Source of the DNA: Nitrospira_D sp035465795
Lineage (GTDB): Bacteria; Nitrospirota; Nitrospiria; Nitrospirales; Nitrospiraceae
Direction: 5' to 3'
Assembly: GCF_049546785.1 (NCBI RefSeq)
Contig: NZ_JBMWAN010000002.1
Span: 434,001 to 498,000 of the forward strand
DNA length: 64,000 nt
Made by a program: the position numbers and the translations under genes. Below are positions 44,917 through 52,976 of this stretch, one piece after another. The notes under the pieces were generated by a model that was not told where the DNA came from, did no database searches, and was given only the letters and a program-made list of their open reading frames with translations. Numbering within the stretch: the first letter of the stretch is position 1; every line of letters starts with the position of its first letter.

Positions 44917-45255
44917 TCACCGCGAGCGGTTGAGCGGGGCGAAGGGCGTGGTGGGATTGTAGCGGTTGGCGGGGTTCAGGGGATTGTCCGGATGGTACTT
45001 GTTGGCGGGATTGAAGGGATTGTCGGGCGCGTAGCGATTCGTCGGGTTGACCGGATTGCCGGGATCAAAACGGTTGACCGGGTTGAAGGGATTATCCGGC
45101 GCGAAGGCCTGCGCGGGATTGAGCGGATTGTCCGGCGCATACTTACTGGCCGGATTGAAGATATTGTAATCGCGCTCGTACTTCTCAGAGAAGTTTGGCT
45201 CAGCAAAGGAAGGAGTGACAGCGGAGAGCAAGGCAATCAGAACCAGAATCCACAT
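44917..45255 (-). CDS. Secreted Asn-Pro repeat protein, copy 2
   Basis: 112 residues; signal peptide ending SFAEP and six 12-residue repeats (KYAPDNPLNPAQ, RFDPGNPVNPTN, RYAPDNPFNPAN, KYHPDNPLNPAN). Ends FAPLNRSR. GGAGG precedes ATG 45255. Repeats here are the most regular of the three copies. Confidence 0.78.
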   Translation of the reverse strand: MWILVLIALLSAVTPSFAEPNFSEKYERDYNIFNPASKYAPDNPLNPAQAFAPDNPFNPVNRFDPGNPVNPTNRYAPDNPFNPANKYHPDNPLNPANRYNPTTPFAPLNRSR

Positions 45256-45685
45256 CGAGAGCCTCCAGACTCAATTTTACCAATTCTGAAACTCGGCACT
45301 CAGGACTCAGCACTTCCGTGCAGGACTCAGGACTATGAACTCAGCACTTCCCAGGAGCACCCACACTTCTTAGGAACAACCTACTCCCCCGCCTGAAATG
45401 CGGCACAACCAATGCTCAAGAAAAGACTCCCGGCCTCTTCTCTCATTTTGCTGTGGCATTTTTCCATGAGGCGTGCTCTTTTTGCGACTGCATCCGTGTC
45501 ATTCAGGGCATACCAGGCCCCCGGACATTGTGTCATACCGTGCTTCAGAGCCCGACTTATCAGCTACTTCAGCCATCCGTCATTCGTGGTACTTCGCTTG
45601 CTACGTAGCTCCTGAGAGAATCAGCGTGACCTACAGGAGTTGCATGCGCTTAAAAGATGGAAACCGCAAAAGGACAGGAGACACT
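45256..45685. other. Repeat-rich intergenic region, about 430 bases
   Basis: Several close copies of the dispersed word ggactcag (in cactcaggactcagcactt and similar) lie at about 45300-45350, followed by a degenerate relative of the cggcgctcaaggaa block at 45400. No gene seen. Confidence 0.55.
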
Positions 45686-46192
45686 ATGACGACACTGGCT
45701 TGGATGGTTTTCGTCATCTCCCTGTTGGGGTTCTCAGCACCGTCGGTTGCCGCTCCCCCGGTGCAAGACACGTCACGTCACTTGTATGACCGGGTGATGG
45801 AAGAATTTCAGCATGGAGACTATGAAGCAGCACTGGCCGGGTTCAGGTTCTTCATTGCATTACATCGTACATCCGCATTAGCGACGAACGCGCAATATTG
45901 GATCGGCGAATGCCAATACAGGCTGGGCCGCTACAAAGAGGCCCTCGACTCCTTCTCCAACGTCGGCTCGTATAACGCGGTGAGTCCTAAACTGGCTGCA
46001 TCGACGTTCAAGATCGGTCAGACCTATTCAAAGCTCGGCGATTTGACGAAAGCACGCCTGATGTTCAACCGGGTGCTCGACCAGTATCCGGACGGGGCCG
46101 AGGCTGAGCTCGCCCGCAAGGCGATCGGTGGCATGACCCCGAAGATTGATTCGAAGCCATCGAGCACTCCGAAGAAGTCTATGACTTCATAA
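45686..46192 (+). CDS. YbgF/CpoB-like TPR protein
   Basis: 168 residues. Signal peptide (VFVISLLGFSAPSVAA-PP). Tandem TPR units follow: LYDRVMEEFQHGDYEAALAG, NAQYWIGECQYRLGRYKEAL, STFKIGQTYSKLGDLTKARL. This is the C-terminal TPR module of YbgF/CpoB, without the N-terminal coiled-coil part. CpoB coordinates peptidoglycan synthesis with outer-membrane constriction via Tol-Pal; no tol genes lie here, so role is inferred. AGGAG precedes ATG 45686. Confidence 0.8.
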   Translation: MTTLAWMVFVISLLGFSAPSVAAPPVQDTSRHLYDRVMEEFQHGDYEAALAGFRFFIALHRTSALATNAQYWIGECQYRLGRYKEALDSFSNVGSYNAVSPKLAASTFKIGQTYSKLGDLTKARLMFNRVLDQYPDGAEAELARKAIGGMTPKIDSKPSSTPKKSMTS

Positions 46193-46209
46193 ACGAGTGG
46201 GGACGCTGC

Positions 46210-46305
46210 GTGGTGGGCATGAGCATGAGTCGGAACGGCAATTGCTCCAACAACACCCCGGTGGAACGCTTCTTTCGTTCACTGAAGAATGAACTCCGAA
46301 TAAGT
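46210..46305 (+). mobile_element. IS3-family transposase remnant
   Basis: About 32 codons read SMSRNGNCSNNTPVERFFRS then LKNEL. This matches the catalytic-core end of IS3 OrfB integrases (SMS..GN..DNA..ERFF..LK.E). No terminal repeats or other transposase parts remain. It is wedged between the TPR gene and an Asn-Pro repeat gene. Confidence 0.78.
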
Positions 46306-46311
46306 AGCCTG

Positions 46312-46662
46312 TCACCTTTTGTTCTCCCGCGAGCGGTTGAGCGGAGCGAAGGGGGTGTCGGGATTGTAGCGATTGGAAGGATTCAGGGGATTGTCTGGAT
46401 GGTATTCATTGACGGGATTGAATGGATTGTCGGGCGCGTAGCGATTCGTTGGATTGACCGGATTGCCGGGATCAAAGCGGTTCGCCGGGTTGAAGGGATT
46501 ATCCGGCGCGAAGGCCTGCGCGGGATTCAGCGGATTGTCCGGCGCATACTGACTGGCCGGATTGAAGATATTGTAGTCGCGCTCGTACTTCTCAGAGAAG
46601 CTTTGTTCGGCAAAGGAGGGAGTGACGACAAGGAGCAAGGCAACCAGAACCAGGATCCACAT
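46312..46662 (-). CDS. Secreted Asn-Pro repeat protein, copy 3
   Basis: 116 residues; signal peptide (VLVALLLVVTPSFA-EQ) and six repeats like copies 1 and 2, with a four-residue extended end (NRSRENKR) caused by loss of the usual stop at the junction with the IS3 remnant. GGAGG precedes ATG 46662. Confidence 0.78.
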   Translation of the reverse strand: MWILVLVALLLVVTPSFAEQSFSEKYERDYNIFNPASQYAPDNPLNPAQAFAPDNPFNPANRFDPGNPVNPTNRYAPDNPFNPVNEYHPDNPLNPSNRYNPDTPFAPLNRSRENKR

Positions 46663-46823
46663 CGAGAGCCTCCGGGCTCAACCGTGCACGGCTTATCTCT
46701 ACTCAGCACCCAAGACTAAACTAGCAGCTCTAGTTAGTACCAGGCTACTCCTCCGACTGAAGCACGGCACAAACGGCGCTCAAGGAAAGTCTCCCGGTAC
46801 ATTTCCCTCGTTCAACCGGCAAT

Positions 46824-46943
46824 TTATTTCCCGCTATTCTTCTTATCAAGCTTAGCCTTTTGGCTGAATGCATTCGCTCGTTTCATATTTGCAGACTTCA
46901 CCTGCTTCTTCAGTTTATCCGTCATGCCCTTAGTCGTTGCCAT
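46824..46943 (-). CDS. 39-residue basic ORF at the end of the defence operon
   Basis: Starts at ATG 46943 inside the last codons of the preceding gene and ends with TAA at 46824. It is strongly lysine-rich (TDKLKKQVKSANMKRAN, KAKLDKKNSGK) and predicted helical. The overlapping start and same-strand position suggest translational coupling. No family recognised; spurious ORF cannot be excluded. Confidence 0.5.
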   Translation of the reverse strand: MATTKGMTDKLKKQVKSANMKRANAFSQKAKLDKKNSGK

Positions 46944-47607
46944 CAAATCCCCCCTCTGATGCGGAACCAAAGCCTGCTACTGATTGTGATGCCGAAGATG
47001 CTCTCTTGAGCGCTTTAAGCATGACCTGAGCTTCCTTGTCAGGTATGTACCTGAATAGCCCCGTATTCCAACGAGGGCCTACAGCCTGAGAATGATATTT
47101 CCAATAAAGAGGTGCCTGATGAAAGTTAGCGGCCCTGAGCCTAACTGAGCCAGCGTGCAGAACGTTTCCCCACTCTGGGTGTTGCGTCATATGATCAACG
47201 GAGAAGGCACCAATGATGCGTCGCTCCGCTTCGGGCTTATCCGGCTCACGTGAGGTGAGAAATGCAAATTTGCCTTGCTTCCAGTGCTTTACTGGAATGG
47301 CTTTACCCATGTTGGCGCCCTGATGATAAATCCCTGCGCCGAACTGCCATCTCGAAAAAGCCATGGCGTCATAGCACGGCCACTCATCAAAGTTGTTTTG
47401 GTTGTGGTACTGCCAGTAATCCCCAGCGTTGCCATGCTGATGATAAATTTCCGCGCAAGGACAATCCTGCTGACTGCACCACACTCTTGGATTTTCAACA
47501 ACGTTGATTTCTCGACCTCGAGAAGTGCATGGGGAGCTGAATGGGCCATGGGTTCCATAAACCCAGGTAACTTTAAAAGCGATGTTCCCATCGGGAGAAG
47601 AAGCCAT
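46930..47607 (-). CDS. Unknown 225-residue protein of the defence operon
   Basis: Rich in Trp, His and Cys: VTWVYGTHGPFSSPC, VWCSQQDCPCAEIYHQHGNA, MAFSRWQFGAGIYHQGAN, FSVDHMTQHPEWG. The Cys/His clusters (CSQQDCPC, YHQHGN) could bind metal. No family recognised. AAAGGGG lies before ATG 47607, 45 bases after the previous gene, so it is probably co-transcribed with the restriction genes. Confidence 0.68.
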   Translation of the reverse strand: MASSPDGNIAFKVTWVYGTHGPFSSPCTSRGREINVVENPRVWCSQQDCPCAEIYHQHGNAGDYWQYHNQNNFDEWPCYDAMAFSRWQFGAGIYHQGANMGKAIPVKHWKQGKFAFLTSREPDKPEAERRIIGAFSVDHMTQHPEWGNVLHAGSVRLRAANFHQAPLYWKYHSQAVGPRWNTGLFRYIPDKEAQVMLKALKRASSASQSVAGFGSASEGGFDGND

Positions 47608-47652
47608 AGATGCCCCTTTCTAGCAATGAGCCCCAGACCGTTACGCAGCCGA

Positions 47653-48639
47653 CTATATCTCCATGTTCCAGAGCTGACTAATTGTCTTAGCCCTCTTCAG
47701 TTTTTCAAACGTTGTGAATCTTGGGCTCTGAGGCGCTGTACCCTTACGAGCTTTGTCTAGGGGGATAGGTCGGATTTTCATTTTCTTACCAAGGTACACA
47801 ATGAACTTGCCAGAGTCTTTGTAGGGTTCAATCCGTTTAATTTCAGCTACGTGCTGAATCTCTTTGATTGGACTTTTCTGGTAAATGGCAAGGTACCTAA
47901 TTTTCTCCCTGGCCTTTTGAGATAACCTAATTGCCCACCAAGCGTTACTCTTGACATACGCTCGCTGAAATCCGTCATCGAACGCGGCGCAAACTACAGT
48001 ATCAAAATCTTCATTGCTAACCTTCGAACCCTCGATCTGTTCAACTTCTCCACCCATAGGCTCACATTCATAAATAACACTGGTTCCCAAGAGGAACCGC
48101 CTTAACACAACTCGGTCAGGAGGGGTCCGAAAAATCGTCAGAGCTTGATTCAGTTCAGCGTCCTCATCATCTACGGCCACCACCACTCTTATTTCTCCCT
48201 TTTCTGTGAGGGAGATCATGAGTTCTTCCAGATTGGCAAATGGTGTCTTCTGGAGCTTAGCTTCAATGGCCTTGCGCAAGCGGCTGTCGCCTTTTATGTG
48301 CTTTAGGAGCATATCTCTTGTCCGCGGCCCGGAGGATGCCCCTGCACCCATGAATCGTCCTACTTGCTCAACTATGTGGGAATAAATATCGTGGGCCAGG
48401 AGTTCATTCTCGACAAAATATAACGTCGGCGACTTTGGATTGGAAAAGTCGATCAGGAAAGCGTCGGGAATTCCTTTGTGGTACGAATCCTTTAATCCGA
48501 CACGCTTCTTAATATCTATGTAAATGGCTTCAGGACCAAACAGATACTTGCTGTTTTCGACTACAGCACGCTCAAATTCCGTCTCTGACTCGAAACCAAA
48601 AAGCGTAAACTTCTTTCCTGCTGACAATAAGAACGGCAT
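47653..48639 (-). CDS. PD-(D/E)XK nuclease-like protein
   Basis: 328 residues. The N-terminal 100 residues carry nuclease-fold markers: an early acidic helix SETEFERAVVENSKYLFG, Asp59 in GIPDAFLIDF, then E77-N-E79 in LYFVENEL where family members often have ExK, and Gln92 in IVEQVGRF. The Lys is replaced, so activity is uncertain. A C-terminal region (IKRIEPYKDSGKFIVYLGK) recurs in uncharacterised defence-linked proteins. It follows the res gene by 27 bases. Confidence 0.6.
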   Translation of the reverse strand: MPFLLSAGKKFTLFGFESETEFERAVVENSKYLFGPEAIYIDIKKRVGLKDSYHKGIPDAFLIDFSNPKSPTLYFVENELLAHDIYSHIVEQVGRFMGAGASSGPRTRDMLLKHIKGDSRLRKAIEAKLQKTPFANLEELMISLTEKGEIRVVVAVDDEDAELNQALTIFRTPPDRVVLRRFLLGTSVIYECEPMGGEVEQIEGSKVSNEDFDTVVCAAFDDGFQRAYVKSNAWWAIRLSQKAREKIRYLAIYQKSPIKEIQHVAEIKRIEPYKDSGKFIVYLGKKMKIRPIPLDKARKGTAPQSPRFTTFEKLKRAKTISQLWNMEI

Positions 48640-48666
48640 TTAATGCATGGCCCCCATTTGCATCCT

Positions 48667-51354
48667 TTATGAAGACGTTTCTGCTCCAAACTGAGCAACG
48701 AGTCGCGACAAAGTCATATTCTCCGCAATCACGTCATGGGGGATAAGCGCATACTTCCAGGACTTGCCGCCATTGCTGAGGGCGTGGGTGGTCGCGCGGG
48801 TACACCAGGTGACGGCAGCCTCTTTCTTGGCGAGCACATCCGGCGAGGTCATCTCGTTTTTGGCTTTGGGCTCAAGCATGTAGATGCAGTCTGCTGTCTC
48901 AGCCACAAAGTCCGGCTGGTAGTCGTGCTGCGAGACTCCTTGCTTATAGGAAATCTGGAATTGTCCTGATGCCGGCCGGAACCACTTTTGGGAGTCGCGG
49001 TCTAGGATAATGGCCAGCCTCCGCTCGGTGTCAGAGTCAAACTTCTGGACGGAATAGAGGCCGCGCTGAAATCCACCAAAGAGCATCTGTGAGATCCGGC
49101 TCCGATCCTCGACGGTCTGACGAAAGTCCTGGACTGCTTCACCATTTCTTGCTGTATAAGCACTGGGCTTCAGGTCAGTGAACCCCTTACTCACTACGAC
49201 ATCGTAACCCGTAGCCTTTTCCCAATGATGCTCCTGCATCTGAGCATGAACGAAAGCCGCGAGCTGTTTCTGATGGTAGATGAGGACGTTCCTCGCATCC
49301 TCTTCGGAGAGATAGGAGCGAAGGTGTCTGACCAATTGACCGGCAAGGTTATAGAGCAAATCGGAGTGCTCGTCGTAGCTGATGTCATCAAAATCAACGA
49401 GTCCCCGGACTAGATAATCTTCAAGCCGTTGCTCTGGCTGCATCCGTCCACCATAAGTCAAAGTCTCCTGCTCATGGGTCCGAAGGTGCTGGATCAGTAG
49501 ATCCCGTTCAACCGGCTGATAGTGGATATTTGAACAGTCCAAGGTAAAGGCATGAAAGCCGGTAGTCATCTCACCCCGTGGGACAACGAGAATCCTTGGG
49601 ATATCGATCGATTGCCGCACGACCAGTTGCGCCGTTTTAGCGACAACCTCCGCGATGCTCGGGACCGCGGCCATGCCCGGTAGGGCCTGCTGACTTGGCG
49701 TCACGGATTGTTTCACCTCTTCAACAATCTGTGCCTGAATCTCTGGTTTTAAAAGGTCATTCGAAGACGGCAGATTCTCGTATTTCTGGATGACCTTGTA
49801 CGCCGCCTGCGCGATCCCTCGCTCGACCTCTCCTGAAAAGATAGGAGTGGCTTGCGGTGGCCCACCAGCAGGACCAGTGAGGGAGGCCCCGTGCAACTGT
49901 TCCTCAATCTTTGATTGAGCGACCACTGTTCGCATCTTTTGCAGATCTGTCGCCGGGTCGAGAATTACCTGCGCCAGGCGGATCATGGAGCCGGGCTTGT
50001 TGGCTTCATCGATGATTTCCTGGAACCGGTCGTGGGCCACGATGTTCAGGCGGTCCACGGTACTGACCCCAGTCCGCTTGCCATAGGGAAGCCGGAGACC
50101 GCGTCCGATAGATTGCTCGATAAGGGTTCTCGCGTTAGCGGCTCGCAGCGGGACAATGGTGTAAAGGTTTGTGACGTCCCACCCTTCCTTCAACATGTTT
50201 ACGTGAATCACGATCTCAGTGGGCTCGTCCGGGCTTTCGACAGCAAGAAGGCGCTGGACCATCTCGTCTTCTTCTGCACCGGTCTTGCTGGAATCTACCT
50301 GAATAACTTTGTCCTTATACCGGCCTTCAAAGAACTGAGGGGACTGAATCATCTGCATCAGCTGCCCTGCGTGCGTCGTCTCGCGGGCAATAATAAGCAT
50401 GAAGGGTTTCACTACGCGTTGTCCTGTCTGCCTCGCGTAGGTTTCTAGTTCAACTTTTGTGTTCTCGTGAAGACGCACGCCATCTTCCAGCTTGATTTGC
50501 TCCAGCTGAGCGGCATTGAACTGGCTAGGGTTGAAATTCTTCTGGGTGACGACGGCCGGTTCTTTGACAAATCCATCGGCCATCGCTTTGGCCAGCGAGT
50601 AGTCATAGATCACGTTCTTAAATGGCACTGGGCCTTTGGGGGACTCCACAAACGGAGTAGCCGTGAGCTCCAATCCAAGCACTGGCTTGAGTTCGTTAAT
50701 GGCCCGCACACCGGCCGACGCCCGATAGCGGTGGGATTCGTCCATGAGCAACACGAGATCGTCGAGACCCGCCAAATACTCGAAGTAACTCTGGCCAATG
50801 TACTCAGACAGGCGCTTAATCCGTGGCGCTTTGCCGCCTCGGACTTCCGAGTTGATCTTCGAGATATTGAAGATGTTGATGTGGACCTCTTGCCCAAAGC
50901 CAGGCAAGGAGGTAAGACGAGCAGCCACACCAGACTCGTAATTGTCTCCCGTGATGATCGTTGGCGGCTCGGTCGCAAACTCGGCGATCCCGGTAAAGAC
51001 GTACTTCGGAGTGTTCGGAGTGAAGTCGGCTATCAACTTGTTGTAGATGGTCAGGTTCGGCGCCAGGACAAAGAAGTGGTTAATGCCATGCGCGAGGTGT
51101 AAGTAGCTGATGAAGGCACCCATGAGCCGGGTCTTGCCAACGCCCGTGGCCAAGGCAAAGCACAGGGAAGGGAACTCCCGTTCAAAGTCAGTGACGGTCT
51201 GATACTCACTCTTGATCGCAGCCAACGCAGCCGCAATGTCCGCTCCCTTCTTAGGAGGCACGATCTCCGTGACGCGATCGAGAATTTCCAATGAGTGCCG
51301 TTGCGGCGGGCGCAGGCTGAGGCGGCCGGCTATGGCGTTGACCTGTCGATTCAT
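48667..51354 (-). CDS. res: Type III restriction enzyme Res subunit
   Basis: 895 residues. Helicase motor: Walker A ATGVGKT (69-75), DESH box (205-208), ELTATP, and the helicase-C end IEQSIGRGLRLPYGKR. The C-terminal nuclease domain has YQPD (812-815) and LEPK (827-830), the PD-(D/E)XK pair. ATP-dependent translocase that, with Mod, cuts DNA between sites. Its ATG overlaps the mod stop (ATGA), the normal coupling of type III systems. Confidence 0.92.
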   Translation of the reverse strand: MNRQVNAIAGRLSLRPPQRHSLEILDRVTEIVPPKKGADIAAALAAIKSEYQTVTDFEREFPSLCFALATGVGKTRLMGAFISYLHLAHGINHFFVLAPNLTIYNKLIADFTPNTPKYVFTGIAEFATEPPTIITGDNYESGVAARLTSLPGFGQEVHINIFNISKINSEVRGGKAPRIKRLSEYIGQSYFEYLAGLDDLVLLMDESHRYRASAGVRAINELKPVLGLELTATPFVESPKGPVPFKNVIYDYSLAKAMADGFVKEPAVVTQKNFNPSQFNAAQLEQIKLEDGVRLHENTKVELETYARQTGQRVVKPFMLIIARETTHAGQLMQMIQSPQFFEGRYKDKVIQVDSSKTGAEEDEMVQRLLAVESPDEPTEIVIHVNMLKEGWDVTNLYTIVPLRAANARTLIEQSIGRGLRLPYGKRTGVSTVDRLNIVAHDRFQEIIDEANKPGSMIRLAQVILDPATDLQKMRTVVAQSKIEEQLHGASLTGPAGGPPQATPIFSGEVERGIAQAAYKVIQKYENLPSSNDLLKPEIQAQIVEEVKQSVTPSQQALPGMAAVPSIAEVVAKTAQLVVRQSIDIPRILVVPRGEMTTGFHAFTLDCSNIHYQPVERDLLIQHLRTHEQETLTYGGRMQPEQRLEDYLVRGLVDFDDISYDEHSDLLYNLAGQLVRHLRSYLSEEDARNVLIYHQKQLAAFVHAQMQEHHWEKATGYDVVVSKGFTDLKPSAYTARNGEAVQDFRQTVEDRSRISQMLFGGFQRGLYSVQKFDSDTERRLAIILDRDSQKWFRPASGQFQISYKQGVSQHDYQPDFVAETADCIYMLEPKAKNEMTSPDVLAKKEAAVTWCTRATTHALSNGGKSWKYALIPHDVIAENMTLSRLVAQFGAETSS

Positions 51355-52976
51355 GATTTCGCCTCTTCGTCGAGCAGTTCCATTTGGCCAGGCGGAATCG
51401 GGGCTTTGGGCAAATTCTCGATCTTCAGGCTGTAATCGTCATGGCCCCATTCACAGCGGGTGAGCACGGTCTTGGGAATTTTCTTGATCGTGAGATTGGG
51501 ATACTTATCGGGCTTGCCTCGGAAAGCAGGGCACAGCACTAGGAGCGACCGTTCTTCGCCGACTTCATCGCTCAATGCCTGTAGCTGGTCGTGGCTCAGG
51601 TTCTGAGTTGTGACATAGATGAAATCACGCTCAGTGGAATGTCCCTGCTGCCAATAGATGGAATCACTTGGCGCATAGATGAAACCTTCCAGCTTACAGA
51701 CCGCCTGAGCCAGCATCGCTGGATTGTAGGCTTTATTGACAACCCAGTTGCCCCACTTGTCTTTCTCAAGCAACGATGGCGCGAGATGGTAGTACCGAAA
51801 TCCACCGCCACCTTTCCAGCCGACAGCCTCCGTGACGCCACCCTTATCCTCACCATCAATGACTTTCTTGAGCCGCGGGATGATGTGCGTGTCGCAATGC
51901 TCGCCCAACTCCACCATGATCCAGCGTCGGCCCATCTTGTGGGCAACAGCTCCAGTTGTGCCGGAGCCAGCGAAGGAATCAAGGATTAGGTCAGCAGGGT
52001 TAGTTGCGATGGTAAGTATCCGTTGAATGAGTCGTTCAGGTTTGGGGGTACCAAAGATTTCTTTGCTGTTAAATTCTTTTGCTTCCTTCTTTGCCTCGTC
52101 GTTACTGCCAACATCTTCTCTTAGCCAAGTAGTGCGCGCGACAACACCCGATTGAACTTCCGAAAGAAACCGCTTTAGCCGTGGTCCCGCGTTGCCTGTT
52201 GGGCCGAACCAAAGCCTATTATCCTTCCTCAATCGTTCAATTTCCCCTGGCGGCCTGCTCCAGCTTCTACCGGTCGGGGGGAAGACCTGCCGCCCTGATG
52301 GCGTGGTTATGGCGTAGAAGTCTCTTTCTCTAAACTCTGCACGAGTGAGATTGTCGGGCTGCCAAGGTCCACGCGGGTCATTGTCCGCGTTCTTATACAA
52401 CTGGTCTTGCTTTTCGGTTCGAGGTAGCAAATTCCACTGCCATTGTTCGATATCTGAAGCCCATACAAGGATGTGATCACAATCGGAGGATATTCCCTTT
52501 TCATTGTTCCCTGGCGCGTGCTTCTTTTGCCACGTAATGTCTGCGACAAAGTTATTTCGACCAAATATTTCATCGCATATAACTTTAAAGTAATGCGCTT
52601 CATTGTCATCAAGGGTCACCCACAACGATCCCTGCTTGCTCAATAACCGATGTAGTAACTCTAAACGGTCCCGCATCATGCCTAGCCAGACGGAATGTTC
52701 AATACCATCGTCGTAATGCTCGAAAGCACTGCCTGTGTTGTAAGGTGGATCGATGTAAATACACTTGATCTTGCCGGCGAATTCCTGTTCTAGCGCTTTG
52801 AGTGCAAGCAAGTTGTCACCGAAGATGAGACGATTGTCGAATAAGTCCTGGTCGGTGATCCGGTGCGAGGCGTGATAGGACTTCTCACGGTCTTCCAGCA
52901 GAATACGCGGCTCCAGCTTCGGCCGATTCTCTTTCCCAATCCAGGTGAGTTCGAGTTTCTGCTTTCGGTTTGTCAT
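51351..52976 (-). CDS. mod: Type III DNA adenine methyltransferase Mod
   Basis: 541 residues. Beta-class order of motifs: DPPYNTG (76-82) near the N-terminus and FAGSGTTG (335-342) toward the C-terminus. The variable region between them (about 160-300) would carry target recognition. It methylates adenine at one strand of an asymmetric site and guides Res. ATG 52976 overlaps the stop of the OLD gene (ATGA). Confidence 0.93.
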   Translation of the reverse strand: MTNRKQKLELTWIGKENRPKLEPRILLEDREKSYHASHRITDQDLFDNRLIFGDNLLALKALEQEFAGKIKCIYIDPPYNTGSAFEHYDDGIEHSVWLGMMRDRLELLHRLLSKQGSLWVTLDDNEAHYFKVICDEIFGRNNFVADITWQKKHAPGNNEKGISSDCDHILVWASDIEQWQWNLLPRTEKQDQLYKNADNDPRGPWQPDNLTRAEFRERDFYAITTPSGRQVFPPTGRSWSRPPGEIERLRKDNRLWFGPTGNAGPRLKRFLSEVQSGVVARTTWLREDVGSNDEAKKEAKEFNSKEIFGTPKPERLIQRILTIATNPADLILDSFAGSGTTGAVAHKMGRRWIMVELGEHCDTHIIPRLKKVIDGEDKGGVTEAVGWKGGGGFRYYHLAPSLLEKDKWGNWVVNKAYNPAMLAQAVCKLEGFIYAPSDSIYWQQGHSTERDFIYVTTQNLSHDQLQALSDEVGEERSLLVLCPAFRGKPDKYPNLTIKKIPKTVLTRCEWGHDDYSLKIENLPKAPIPPGQMELLDEEAKS

